A DNA stretch of 64,000 bases from JABDQZ01 sp050049775 (GTDB taxonomy: Bacteria; Pseudomonadota; Gammaproteobacteria; Chromatiales; Chromatiaceae), in contig JASFVP010000004.1 of assembly GCA_050049775.1 (NCBI GenBank), positions 34,721 to 98,720 of the forward strand, read 5' to 3'. The notes under the pieces were generated by a model. The model was not told where the DNA came from, did no database searches, and was given only the letters and a program-made list of their open reading frames with translations. Each line of letters opens with the position of its first letter. Within the stretch, counting starts at the first letter, position 1. The position numbers were made by a program, and so were the translations under genes. Shown piece by piece: positions 8,059-17,260 of the stretch.

Positions 8059-8637
8059 ATGGACAGCAGCTATTTCACCAATCCTCTGGTTTTCCTGGTG
8101 CAGGTTTTGTTTGAACTGTACCTGCTGGTCGTGATGTTGCGCTTTTTGCTGCAACTGGTACGCGCCGACTTTTACAACCCGCTGTCGCAGTTCATCGTCA
8201 AAGCCACTTCGCCCTTGCTGAAACCACTGCGCAGCGTGATTCCCGGTTTTGGTGGCCTGGATATGTCCAGCCTGCTGCTGGCCTGGCTGATCAAATCACT
8301 CGAGCTGTTCCTGATCCTGCTGATCAGCGGCAAGGGCGTGGTGCTGATCTACCCGATGCTGCAGGCGATCCCCGGCCTGCTTGAATTGGTACTGAACATT
8401 TTCCTGTTTTCGATTCTGATCATCGTCATTCTCAGCTGGATCGCACCCGGCAGCTACAACCCGGCCGTCAGCCTGTTGTACAGCCTGACCGATCCGTTGC
8501 TGCAGCCGGCACGCCGCATGCTGCCACCGATGGGTGGCCTTGATCTGTCTCCCATGGCAGTCATGATTGTGCTGGTACTGGCCAAAATGCTGCTGATCCC
8601 GCCACTTGAAGCGTTCGCCGTCGGCCTTGCCTTCTGA
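8059..8637 (+). CDS. yggT: YggT-family membrane protein
   Basis: 192 residues made of two YGGT repeats. The first half has a hydrophobic segment LVMLRFLLQLVRADFYNPL and the second SWIAPGSYNPAVSLLYSLTDPLL, each with the family's FYNP/YNP pattern before an amphipathic stretch. About four membrane helices are visible. The molecular role is not settled; the family is linked to osmotic tolerance and envelope insertion. The end overlaps the next gene by 32 bases. Confidence 0.93.
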   Translation: MDSSYFTNPLVFLVQVLFELYLLVVMLRFLLQLVRADFYNPLSQFIVKATSPLLKPLRSVIPGFGGLDMSSLLLAWLIKSLELFLILLISGKGVVLIYPMLQAIPGLLELVLNIFLFSILIIVILSWIAPGSYNPAVSLLYSLTDPLLQPARRMLPPMGGLDLSPMAVMIVLVLAKMLLIPPLEAFAVGLAF

Positions 8638-8935
8638 CAACCACTGTGCGGTCTGGCAGGGTGATGATTTATTCCTCAACCTGCGCATTCAGCCCAAAGC
8701 CAGCAAGGACGAGTTTTGTGGTCCGCACGGAGAATTAGCTTATAAAGTGCGCATATGCGCCCCGCCGGTGGATGGCAAGGCCAACCAGTATCTGTGCAAA
8801 TTCATCGCCAAAGCCTTTGGCGTGGCACCTTCCAGAGTCAATATAGTCAGCGGCGAAAACAGCCGCACCAAGCGCATTCGCATCAGCAATCCCCAACGTT
8901 TTCCGATCGACATACCGGACCGGCAGCACGGCTGA
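8606..8935 (+). CDS. yggU: DUF167 (YggU) family protein
   Basis: 109 residues. The core LNLRIQPKASKDEFCG followed by VRICAPPVDGKANQYLCKFIAK and SGENSRTKRIRI is the DUF167 signature. No ATG is available near the expected beginning; the frame opens at TTG 8606 inside yggT, giving a 32-base overlap, and the exact start is uncertain. The family is conserved beside yggT; its function is unknown. Confidence 0.87.
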   Translation: MKRSPSALPSDNHCAVWQGDDLFLNLRIQPKASKDEFCGPHGELAYKVRICAPPVDGKANQYLCKFIAKAFGVAPSRVNIVSGENSRTKRIRISNPQRFPIDIPDRQHG

Positions 8936-9013
8936 AATCCCAACCGCTTCACACTACGCTTCGATTGCTCATCTATACTGACCTGAAAGATCAAACACTT
9001 AGACGGTATTTTG

Positions 9014-10999
9014 ATGGTCACGAAAAACATTGCCGAAGGACTCGACAAGTATGTGCTGTGGAAACAGCACATCCGCCAGACCCTGGACGAACTGCAGAAC
9101 TGGCTGGATGACAATAAGCTGTTCAGCGAAGAAGCCTGGACGGCTTTCGCGCGTTGTCTGGAAAAACTCGAGACCGACCAGATCACGATCGCCTTTGTCG
9201 GGGAGTTCTCCCGCGGCAAGACCGAGCTGATCAATTCGCTGTTTTTCTCTGACTCCGGCAAGCGCCTGCTGCCATCGAACGCCGGCCGTACCACCATGTG
9301 CCCGACCGAAATCCTGTTCGACGAACAGGCGGATGCGCCGTATATGCGTCTGCTGCCGATCGAAACCCGGCTACGCGACGACAGCCTCAGCCAGTTGCGC
9401 CACTCACCGGAGGATTGGATCGAATTTATCCTCGACCCCAAAGACCCGGATGCGCTGGAAAACAGCCTGCTGGAACTGGCTGGCACCCGTCACGTCACAC
9501 CGGAAGAAGCCGCACGTTATGGCCTGTTGAACGAAAGTTTTTTACAGACTGGAGAAGGCAAGCCAAGACGTGTTGACATCCCGAAATGGCGTCATGCCAT
9601 CATCAGCTACCCGCACCCGCTGTTGAAAAAAGGCCTGACCATCCTCGACACGCCCGGACTCAACGCCATCGGTAGCGAACCGGAACTGACCCTGTCGATG
9701 TTGCCCGCCGCGCAGTCGGCTGTATTTGTGCTCGGCGCTGACACCGGTGTCACCCAGTCTGATCTGGATATCTGGCAAAACCATCTCAAGGGACATCACA
9801 AGACACGGCGCAAGGGCCTGACCGTGGTACTTAACAAGGTGGATACGCTGTGGGACGATTTGCGCGGCGACGATGCCATCGAACAAAGCATCAAATCACA
9901 GATTCTTTACACCGCACGGGTGCTGGGTGTGCCATTACGCCAGATTTATCCGGTATCGGCGCAGAAAGCACTGCTAGCGCTGGTGCGTGAAGATGAGGGA
10001 CTGCTGGATCGCAGCGGCATCATCGAGCTTGAAGATCACCTGTACCACGAAGTTATGAACGCCAAACACCAGCTCATCATGGATGACATCAACAGTGAGG
10101 TCTGTGACATTTTGCATAACCTGCGTCATGCTATCCAGCAACGTCAGACCAGCATGCAACAGAAAATGGATGAAATCTCCGGCATCCACCAAAGCAGCGA
10201 TGAAGCCATCGAACAGCTGCTGCACAAGACCCAGGAAGAACAGGGGCGCTACCGTGACAACTTCAATGCCTTTAACCAGTGCAGCCATGAGTTGACGGTT
10301 AAGGCACAGCAATTACAGCAGATGCTCGACCCGCAGATCATCACTCAAATGATCAGCAATACCGAACAGGCGATGCAGGCCAGCTGGACCAGTAGCGGCA
10401 TCCGCAAAAGTATCGGTCAATTCATGCAGCAGCTTAAAAACCTCATGCAGGATGTTTCGGAAAGCTCGGCGCTGCATCGCCACATGGTGCGCGATATCTA
10501 TCATCGTTTCCAGAAACACCATGGCATCGGCGTGATCCAGCCCAAAGCCTTCTCACTCATGAGTTTCCAGACCCGCCTGGAACTGATTCTTGACGAAGCC
10601 GATGCATTTCGGGCCGGCAAACGACTGGCGCTGACCCAGCAGTCGCAACTGGCAAAAAATTTCTTCGCCGGCATCGGCAACAAAAGCCAGCAGCTGTTTG
10701 CCGAGTTGCAACACGAACTCAATCACTGGTTACAAAATGCGCTACAGCCACTGGCGTTCCAGATCGAGGACCAGCGTGACATCCTCAGCCGCCTGGTGCA
10801 GGACCTCAAGCTTGCCAACCAGTCACGTGACACCATCGAACACAGTCTCGCCGAGCTGTCGCAACAAATCGAGCAACAGCAGGATCAGATACAACAGCTG
10901 CAGAAATTCCAACAACAGTTGAGTAACCTGCCCGATGGTCAAACGGACAGGCCGACACCCTACCTGGTTAAAAGCGACAGCCGCCAGGCGGCTGGCTGA
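9014..10999 (+). CDS. Dynamin-like GTPase
   Basis: About 661 residues. The GTPase domain is at the N-terminal side: Walker A/P-loop GEFSRGKTELIN, a conserved threonine-rich switch (GRTTMCPTE), G3 LDTPGLN and G4 NKVDTLWDD. The C-terminal half is helical, with a glutamine-rich coiled coil (residues about 590-645). ATG 9014 was preferred to the TTG immediately before it. Bacterial dynamin-like proteins remodel or repair membranes; this one is single rather than a tandem pair. It stands alone between yggU and a DUF4426 gene, so context gives no further clue. Confidence 0.85.
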   Translation: MVTKNIAEGLDKYVLWKQHIRQTLDELQNWLDDNKLFSEEAWTAFARCLEKLETDQITIAFVGEFSRGKTELINSLFFSDSGKRLLPSNAGRTTMCPTEILFDEQADAPYMRLLPIETRLRDDSLSQLRHSPEDWIEFILDPKDPDALENSLLELAGTRHVTPEEAARYGLLNESFLQTGEGKPRRVDIPKWRHAIISYPHPLLKKGLTILDTPGLNAIGSEPELTLSMLPAAQSAVFVLGADTGVTQSDLDIWQNHLKGHHKTRRKGLTVVLNKVDTLWDDLRGDDAIEQSIKSQILYTARVLGVPLRQIYPVSAQKALLALVREDEGLLDRSGIIELEDHLYHEVMNAKHQLIMDDINSEVCDILHNLRHAIQQRQTSMQQKMDEISGIHQSSDEAIEQLLHKTQEEQGRYRDNFNAFNQCSHELTVKAQQLQQMLDPQIITQMISNTEQAMQASWTSSGIRKSIGQFMQQLKNLMQDVSESSALHRHMVRDIYHRFQKHHGIGVIQPKAFSLMSFQTRLELILDEADAFRAGKRLALTQQSQLAKNFFAGIGNKSQQLFAELQHELNHWLQNALQPLAFQIEDQRDILSRLVQDLKLANQSRDTIEHSLAELSQQIEQQQDQIQQLQKFQQQLSNLPDGQTDRPTPYLVKSDSRQAAG

Positions 11000-11149
11000 A
11001 TCATCCAGACAGCCCTGCCGCTTATCCCGACAGTCCCCAACGGCCATTTTGGCTGTGGGAATGGTCTATACTGATGGTTGAAAATAACAAGAAACAAAAT
11101 GCCGGCCGCACCGGTCTGCATGACTATAACCATCATTCGAGGAACATGC

Positions 11150-11590
11150 ATGAAACAGATTTTTGCCTTTGTTGTTGCCGCCCTGCTGACCCTGCCTTTC
11201 AGCGCCCAGGCAGAAAACAGCACCAAGATACCCGGATATACCATTCACCATAATGTCATTTCAACAGACTTTCTCGCACCCAACATCGCCAGCGCCTACC
11301 GCATCATCCGTTCGAAAAATCGTGGCATGCTCAATATCAGTGTGATTCAGGACGTACCCGGCACCACCGGCAAACCGGTCATGGCGAACATCACTGCACG
11401 CGCTATCAACCTGATCGGTCAAAGCCGTTTTATCCCGTTACGCCAGATCCGCGAAGGTGAAGCGATTTATTATATCGGCGACTTCATTGTGCCGAATAAC
11501 GACACACTGGTGTTCATGCTGGAAGTCAAACCGGAAGGCAGTCAACAGAGCTACACCGCCAAGTTACAGCATCAGTTCAGCGGCGAGTAA
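11150..11590 (+). CDS. DUF4426 periplasmic protein
   Basis: 146 residues beginning with a clear signal peptide: MKQIFAFVVAALLTLPFSAQA, cleaved before EN. A GAGGA ribosome-binding site 6 bases before ATG 11150 fixes the start; an upstream in-frame ATG at 11078 lacks one. The mature part (IPGYTIHHNVISTDFLAP, then NISVIQ and a C-terminal beta-rich segment) matches the DUF4426 family found in gammaproteobacteria, often beside metX/metW; those genes are not present here. Function unknown. Confidence 0.8.
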   Translation: MKQIFAFVVAALLTLPFSAQAENSTKIPGYTIHHNVISTDFLAPNIASAYRIIRSKNRGMLNISVIQDVPGTTGKPVMANITARAINLIGQSRFIPLRQIREGEAIYYIGDFIVPNNDTLVFMLEVKPEGSQQSYTAKLQHQFSGE

Positions 11591-11611
11591 GCTTCGGATC
11601 ATCAGCCTGCC

Positions 11612-12295
11612 TCAGGGCATCGCCAGCCAGATGTTATAAACACCAAACAACAGGATAAGACTTCCGGCAAGCTGGCGCACCAGCGGTTTACGCGTCAACT
11701 GCGCAAGCTTGCCGGCCACCACTCCCATCGCCAGCAAATTTGGCAATGTGCCCAGTGCAAATGCCAGCATCAACAAAGCGCCTTCAATCACACCGCCGGC
11801 ACTGACACACCAGATCAATACACTGTAAACCAGACCACACGGCAACCAGCCCCACAGCAATCCCAACAGAAACGCTTGGCGTGGTGTTTGCACCGGCAGA
11901 AAGCGTCGCCCGAGCGGTTCGATGCGACGCCAAAGCAAACCACCCACCTGTTCCAGGCGACGCAAAGCCATCCACCAGCCACTCAGATACAAGCCCAGTA
12001 ACACCATGAACAGGCCTGCCAGCAGCAGTAACAGATGCTGTGTCATCGACACCGGTAACAAGGTCGCCAGCATGACACCCAGCCCCCCCATCAAACCACC
12101 GGCGATGACATAGCTGCTGATGCGTCCGCTGTTATAAGCCAGGTGATACGGCAGCATCTGCAGCAAGCCTTTTTCATGCTGCCGGTCGATACCCATGGTC
12201 AGGGCGCCAACAATGCCACCGCACATGCCTATGCAATGCACACCACCGAGCAGGCCGACCAGAAACGCCGAAAGCAGTGAGAGAGACTCGTTCAC
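11612..12295 (-). CDS. TauE/SafE-like (DsbD_2-type) integral membrane protein
   Basis: 227 residues with about six membrane helices. The paired motifs GGVHCIGMCGG near the N-terminus and GWLPCGLVYS in the middle are typical of the small sulfite-exporter/cytochrome-biogenesis-like family (PF13386). Members are often found in cbb3 oxidase clusters and are linked to metal handling, but no oxidase genes are nearby. The start is GTG at 12295, overlapping the TGA of ampG (GTGA), so the gene is translationally coupled as the third member of an xthA-ampG operon. Confidence 0.82.
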   Translation of the reverse strand: MNESLSLLSAFLVGLLGGVHCIGMCGGIVGALTMGIDRQHEKGLLQMLPYHLAYNSGRISSYVIAGGLMGGLGVMLATLLPVSMTQHLLLLLAGLFMVLLGLYLSGWWMALRRLEQVGGLLWRRIEPLGRRFLPVQTPRQAFLLGLLWGWLPCGLVYSVLIWCVSAGGVIEGALLMLAFALGTLPNLLAMGVVAGKLAQLTRKPLVRQLAGSLILLFGVYNIWLAMP

Positions 12296-13824
12296 TCCTG
12301 TTTAACCCTGGTATAACGCCCGGCCAGCCAGACCAGTAAAAATACCGGCACGCCGATCATGGAGGCCGCAAGAAAGAAACTCTGGTAACCGATGGCATCG
12401 ACGATCGAACCGGAATAACCGCCCAGCAGTTTTGGAAACAAGGTCATGAGCGAGCTGAAAATGGCGTACTGTACCGCTGTAAACGACAGACTGGTAAGAC
12501 TCGACAGGTACGCGATGAACGCCGCACTGGCCAGTCCGGCCGTAATGTTATCCGCACCGATGACGACGTACAGCAACAACACATCCCCCGGATGGTTGGC
12601 CAGTGGAATAAACAGCAGATTGGTCACCACCGTCATCACCGCACCCAGCATCAGCACGCGAATTACACCGAAGCGCAAAGTCAAAAAGCCACCAAGGAAC
12701 CCACCGAAAATCGTCATCCAGATACCGAAAACCTTGGTGACGGTGGCAATCTGGTCCTTGCTAAAACCCATGTCCTGATAAAACACATTGGATATGACAC
12801 CCAACAGGATATCGGAAACGCGATAAAAACCCACCAGCAACAGAATCAGCACAGCCGCCTTGCCATAACGCTGAAAAAAATCCGCCACCGGATCGATGTA
12901 GGTATCACGCAGCATACGCTGATCGGCAACACCGATACGAACCAGAACCCAGCCGGTCAGAATCGCCATTGCCAATGCGATCAACAGGCGCAATGCCTCG
13001 GCCATGAATGCAGCCAGTTCCTCAAGATCGCCGACCTGTGCAAACCCGCTTTTTATGGTCTCGACAGGATCGGCCAGCACCAGATAGGAAAAGATGATGG
13101 CCAGTACAAAACCGGCAAACAACAACAGGAAACGAAAATAATCGCGCGGTCCATGTATGTAACTGGATTCACGCGTCTGTTCCGGCTCCCTGATCGACAG
13201 GGTCGTGGCAACGCCAATCAACATCGCAGCGGCCATGGCGATGTAGGTCATTTGCCAGGCAGCGTAGAGATAAGAGTCTTTCGTGGTACCCAGCCATTCG
13301 GCCAGGTACAAGGCCACGGCCCCGGCGACAATCATGCCGACCCGGTAACCGGCAACATAGGTCGCCGACATCAGCGCCTGCATGTCTTTTTGCACCGCTT
13401 CAATGCGGTATGCATCTATCACAATATCCTGGGTCGCCGAGGAAAAACCGAGCAACACTGCGGCGAATGCCATGTAGTGCAAGCCGCTGGCAGTGGCCGG
13501 GTCGTTCATGGCCATCCAGATCATCGCCGCCATCACCATGAGCTGGGCCAACAGCAGCCAGCTGCGCCGCTTGCCCAGCAAGCGATGCAGGAAAGGCAGC
13601 GGCAATTTATCCACCAGCGGCGACCAGACAAACTTGAACGAATAAGCCAACGCCGCCCAGCTGAAGTAAGTCACAGCGCCCCGATCGATACCGGCTTCAC
13701 GCAGCCACAGCGACAGGGTCGAGAAAATCAGCAGCAACGGCAGACCGGCGGAAAAGCCGAGAAACAGCATCGCCAGCACACGCGGATTGCGAAAATCGTG
13801 CAGCGTCTGCAACCAGCCGGTCAT
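12292..13824 (-). CDS. ampG: AmpG-family muropeptide permease (MFS)
   Basis: 510 residues with at least twelve hydrophobic helices. The N-terminus (LFLGFSAGLPLLLIFSTLS, then WLREAGIDRGAVTYFSW) and SSATQDIVIDAYRIE are AmpG signatures. The transporter imports anhydro-muropeptides for peptidoglycan recycling and can signal beta-lactamase induction. The start is ATG 13824, whose last bases overlap the TGA of xthA (ATGA); a longer open frame upstream lies inside xthA. A central hydrophilic loop with extra helices makes it somewhat longer than the shortest homologues. Confidence 0.92.
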   Translation of the reverse strand: MTGWLQTLHDFRNPRVLAMLFLGFSAGLPLLLIFSTLSLWLREAGIDRGAVTYFSWAALAYSFKFVWSPLVDKLPLPFLHRLLGKRRSWLLLAQLMVMAAMIWMAMNDPATASGLHYMAFAAVLLGFSSATQDIVIDAYRIEAVQKDMQALMSATYVAGYRVGMIVAGAVALYLAEWLGTTKDSYLYAAWQMTYIAMAAAMLIGVATTLSIREPEQTRESSYIHGPRDYFRFLLLFAGFVLAIIFSYLVLADPVETIKSGFAQVGDLEELAAFMAEALRLLIALAMAILTGWVLVRIGVADQRMLRDTYIDPVADFFQRYGKAAVLILLLVGFYRVSDILLGVISNVFYQDMGFSKDQIATVTKVFGIWMTIFGGFLGGFLTLRFGVIRVLMLGAVMTVVTNLLFIPLANHPGDVLLLYVVIGADNITAGLASAAFIAYLSSLTSLSFTAVQYAIFSSLMTLFPKLLGGYSGSIVDAIGYQSFFLAASMIGVPVFLLVWLAGRYTRVKQE

Positions 13825-14606
13825 GTGTTTTTGTCCAGCGCGTAATCGTAATCGATGATCAACGGCGCGTGATCCGAGAAACGTGTGTTTTTGTAAATTG
13901 ACGTGCGCAACACCTTGCCGCGCAAGCCCGGTGTGACCACCTGATAATCGATACGCCAACCGACATTTTTTGCCCACGCCTGGCCGCGATTGGACCACCA
14001 GGTGTATTGATCCGGCGGCTGTTCGATCTCACGAAACGCATCCACATAACCGGTCTTGCCGAACAACTCGTCCATCCAGGCGCGTTCCTCAGGCAGGAAG
14101 CCCGAGTTTTTCTGGTTGCCACGCCAGTTTTTCAGATCCTCTTTTTTGTGGGCGATGTTCCAGTCACCGCAAATGATGTAGTCACGCCGTTTGCGCCGCA
14201 GGCCTTTTAAATACGGCATGAAACGATCGAGAAAATCAAACTTGATCTGCTGGCGTTCTTCGCTGGATGAGCCGGATTGCAGATACAAAGAAATCACACT
14301 CAAACGCCCGAATTTGGCTTCGATAAAACGGCCCTCGGCATCGACATCCGGCCAGCCGATGCCTTCGATAACGTCATCGGGTTCATGCCGACTGTACAAT
14401 CCCACGCCGGAATAGCCTTTGCGTTGCGCCGCATGATAAAAGCAATAGTATCCCTCCGGGTGAAACAGTGGATCCTCGATCTGGTCCGGCTGCGCCTTGA
14501 GTTCCTGCAGACAAATAAAATCAGCCTGCTGTTCGGGCAGCCATTCAAAAAAACCTTTTCTGGCGGCGGCACGAATCCCGTTGAGATTGGCGGAAATAAC
14601 TCGCAT
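13821..14606 (-). CDS. xthA: Exodeoxyribonuclease III
   Basis: 261 residues, full length. The motifs ISANLNGIRAAARKGF, CLQELKAQ (metal-binding Glu), GYSGVGLYS, ICGDWNIAH and the C-terminal SDHAPLI (catalytic Asp-His) are intact. The enzyme is an AP endonuclease and 3'-5' exonuclease acting in base-excision repair. It is divergent from pyrE, a common arrangement, and heads the xthA-ampG-TauE/SafE-like operon by overlapping stops and starts. Confidence 0.96.
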   Translation of the reverse strand: MRVISANLNGIRAAARKGFFEWLPEQQADFICLQELKAQPDQIEDPLFHPEGYYCFYHAAQRKGYSGVGLYSRHEPDDVIEGIGWPDVDAEGRFIEAKFGRLSVISLYLQSGSSSEERQQIKFDFLDRFMPYLKGLRRKRRDYIICGDWNIAHKKEDLKNWRGNQKNSGFLPEERAWMDELFGKTGYVDAFREIEQPPDQYTWWSNRGQAWAKNVGWRIDYQVVTPGLRGKVLRTSIYKNTRFSDHAPLIIDYDYALDKNT

Positions 14607-14750
14607 GTAAAAAATCGTTTGTGAAATCAGCCCGCATTATACCGGTTTGTCATGAGCGGAGTCTGATTCATTCCCGACCAGCCCGTATTGCTTTCAGCTT
14701 GCATGCCACAGACGCAAACGCGACAATAAAACAAAATTCAGGAGTCCCCC

Positions 14751-15395
14751 ATGCAACAGTATCAACAGGATTTTCTCGACTTTGCGTTGAGCACCGGCGT
14801 CCTGCGCTTTGGTGAATTCAAACTCAAATCCGGCCGTATCAGCCCGTATTTTTTCAATGCCGGCCTGTTCAACACCGGCAGAAGCCTGGCGCAACTCGGC
14901 AGGTTTTATGCGCAGACCATTGTTGACTCCGGCATCGAGTTTGACCTGTTGTATGGCCCAGCCTACAAAGGCATTCCGCTGGCCGCCGTGACCGCTGCCG
15001 CTTTGGCCGAATACCACGACATCGACGTACCCTACGCCTTCAACCGCAAGGAGGCCAAGGACCATGGCGAAGGCGGCATCATCGTCGGCCATGAGCTGAG
15101 CGGTAAAATCCTCATCATCGATGACGTGATTTCCGCCGGCACCTCGGTGCGCGAATCTATGGACATCATCAAACAGCAAGACGCCGAACCCGGTGGCGTG
15201 GTGATCGCCCTGGACCGTCAGGAAAAAGGCCAGGGTGATTTATCCGCCATTCAGGAAGTTGAGCGCGACTACCAAATACCGGTGGCCGCGATCGTACGGC
15301 TGGAAAATCTCATCGAATACCTGCGTGGCAACGAAGACAACAGCCAGCATTTACAGGCCATTCAGGCCTATTCCGCGCAATACGGCAGCAGTTAA
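14751..15395 (+). CDS. pyrE: Orotate phosphoribosyltransferase
   Basis: 214 residues. The N-terminal GEFKLKSGRISPYFFNAG and the PRPP-binding motif ILIIDDVISAGTSVRES identify it clearly; the catalytic loop containing NRKEAKDHGEGG is intact. It makes orotidine monophosphate from orotate and PRPP. An AGGAG ribosome-binding site sits 5 bases before the ATG. It faces the TSUP permease gene convergently with only 7 bases between stops. Confidence 0.97.
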   Translation: MQQYQQDFLDFALSTGVLRFGEFKLKSGRISPYFFNAGLFNTGRSLAQLGRFYAQTIVDSGIEFDLLYGPAYKGIPLAAVTAAALAEYHDIDVPYAFNRKEAKDHGEGGIIVGHELSGKILIIDDVISAGTSVRESMDIIKQQDAEPGGVVIALDRQEKGQGDLSAIQEVERDYQIPVAAIVRLENLIEYLRGNEDNSQHLQAIQAYSAQYGSS

Positions 15396-15402
15396 AACAC
15401 CG

Positions 15403-16164
15403 TCAGCCGATAATCAGTTTCAGGCCAACCAGAATAGTGATGGTCTCGAAGCCACGCTTGATCCATTGATTGCCCTTGGTGATCGCCAGATGGGCGCCCA
15501 GATAACCGCCTAGCAGCGAACCGGCGAGCAATACCGGAATCCAGTCCCAGCGAATATCGCCGAGCAGGCCCAGGGTGACAGCACCACTGCCGTTCCAGAA
15601 CACACCGACCAGAATCAGCGTATATGCCACGGCAGTGCGATAATCCAGCCCGAACCAGCGAATCAGCCACAGCGTCACAAACAGGCCGGTGCCCGATGTC
15701 AGTGAGCCGTTGAGCACACCGATGACAAACAGCACCAGACCACCAACCAGGTAGCCGCGGCGGTCACGATTGCGGTTTTCCAGCTGCTGGCCCAGCGTTT
15801 TCTTGAAAATCGAATACACGCCCAGAGACAGTGTCAGCAGCCCCAGCGCAATCTCGGCATAACGGTCTTCAATATTCAAAATCAGACTGGCGCCAAGAAT
15901 CACACCGGGCACACCGGTTAGCAGAATAAAAAGCATGAAGCGGCGTTCCAGCGGCTTCTCCCTCAAGTGTCGAATGGTTGCGCCGATACCCAAAGCAACG
16001 GAAGCCAGCTTGTGTGTCGCCAGCGCCACGCCGAAAGGCAGGCCAAGAAAAATCAGTGTCGGCAACTGGATCAGGCCGGCCCCACCGCCCGAAAACGCGG
16101 AAAACACATTGGCCAGTAACGACACCAGAAAAAGAATGAACAGATCCATGGGAAGATTGTCCAT
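15403..16164 (-). CDS. TSUP-family (TauE/SafE) permease
   Basis: 253 residues and about eight membrane helices. The N-terminal FSAFSGGGAGLIQLPTLIF and internal NGSLTSGTGLFVTLWLIRWFG repeats are the two TSUP half-motifs. TSUP proteins move sulfite, sulfoacetate, thiosulfate or other organic anions across the inner membrane; the substrate here cannot be predicted. A second start (MDLFILF at 16149) is equally possible. Confidence 0.87.
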   Translation of the reverse strand: MDNLPMDLFILFLVSLLANVFSAFSGGGAGLIQLPTLIFLGLPFGVALATHKLASVALGIGATIRHLREKPLERRFMLFILLTGVPGVILGASLILNIEDRYAEIALGLLTLSLGVYSIFKKTLGQQLENRNRDRRGYLVGGLVLFVIGVLNGSLTSGTGLFVTLWLIRWFGLDYRTAVAYTLILVGVFWNGSGAVTLGLLGDIRWDWIPVLLAGSLLGGYLGAHLAITKGNQWIKRGFETITILVGLKLIIG

Positions 16165-16252
16165 AGGACGAGTAAGGAAAAATGTTGAACATCAGAGTAT
16201 ACTGCGTTGCCGGACCGGACACGACCGCATGCCCGGCCGCCCGGAACATGTT

Positions 16253-17236
16253 ATGAAGTACCGATTAATGACAAAGCTGACCAGCCCGCTGGTCCTGACA
16301 GCACTGCTGACATTCGCCACTGCCGCCGATGCCGGCAAGCTGTACAAATGGGTTGACGATGAAGGCAACACCCATTTTTCCGATCATATTCCGCCAAAGT
16401 ATTCACAGGACGCACACAGCCGCCTGAATGAAAAAGGCATTACCGTCGAAAAAAAATCGGCTGCCAAAACGGCTGAGGAAATCCAAAAGGAGCAGGAACT
16501 CGAACGGCTGCGCAAACAACAGGAAGAAGTCATCGCCAAGCAACGCGCCAAGGACCGGGTGCTGCTGAAAACCTTCCGCTCCGAAGACGACCTGCTGTTA
16601 GCCCGTGACGGCAAGATCCGCTCGGTTGACAACCTGATCACCATCACCCACGGTAATATCCGCCGCCTCAAGGCCAAGCTCAGTGAGATGCAGGCCAGCG
16701 CAGCGGCGCAGGAAAAAGCTGGCCAGAGCGTCAGCAAAAACACCCTCAAGGACATCGATTCACACAAGCGCCAGATCAACGAAGCCTACGCCTCCATCGT
16801 CAAGCGAGAGGAAACCAAGGAAGAAATCCGGCAGAAATTTGCCGATGACCTGACACGCTTCCGGACGCTGAAGAAAATCTATCAGGATGAGGCGGAGAAA
16901 ACCGAGGTCAAACTGAAAAACAGCGAACTCAATACCGTGTTCCGCTGCCCCGACGGTGATTGTGAAAGCAGCTGGGAGCGCGGCAAGGAATACGTCATGC
17001 AGTACGCCACCACCAAGGTGCAGCTGATCGGCGATAACATCCTGATGACACGCGCACCGCGCGCCGATGAAGACATCAGCCTGACCATTTCGAGAATCAC
17101 CGACAAGGACAGCGGCAAGAAAAAACTGTTTCTCGACCTGCAGTGCAAGCGCTCGATCATGGGTGAGGAACTCTGTGAAGGCCCCAAAGTACGCGAGATC
17201 AAGCTCGGCTTTATCCCGTTTGTCTCGGCGCAATAA
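16253..17236 (+). CDS. DUF4124 domain protein with long coiled coil
   Basis: 327 residues. A signal peptide (TKLTSPLVLTALLTFATAADA) is followed at once by the DUF4124 signature GKLYKWVDDEGNTHFSDHIP. Residues about 60-110 and 140-215 are highly charged and heptad-like, suggesting a coiled coil. The C-terminal domain holds four cysteines (CPDGDC and CKR..C) that may form disulfides in the periplasm. The long upstream open frame is out of context; ATG 16253 or 16268 gives the signal peptide. Function unknown. Confidence 0.82.
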   Translation: MKYRLMTKLTSPLVLTALLTFATAADAGKLYKWVDDEGNTHFSDHIPPKYSQDAHSRLNEKGITVEKKSAAKTAEEIQKEQELERLRKQQEEVIAKQRAKDRVLLKTFRSEDDLLLARDGKIRSVDNLITITHGNIRRLKAKLSEMQASAAAQEKAGQSVSKNTLKDIDSHKRQINEAYASIVKREETKEEIRQKFADDLTRFRTLKKIYQDEAEKTEVKLKNSELNTVFRCPDGDCESSWERGKEYVMQYATTKVQLIGDNILMTRAPRADEDISLTISRITDKDSGKKKLFLDLQCKRSIMGEELCEGPKVREIKLGFIPFVSAQ

Positions 17237-17260
17237 TATCGATCGAGCCGGTGGTCTGGC

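Noticed and set aside
12592..13845. 417-codon plus-strand frame opposite ampG
   Set aside because: Antisense shadow; composition rich in Gln and His with no domain pattern.
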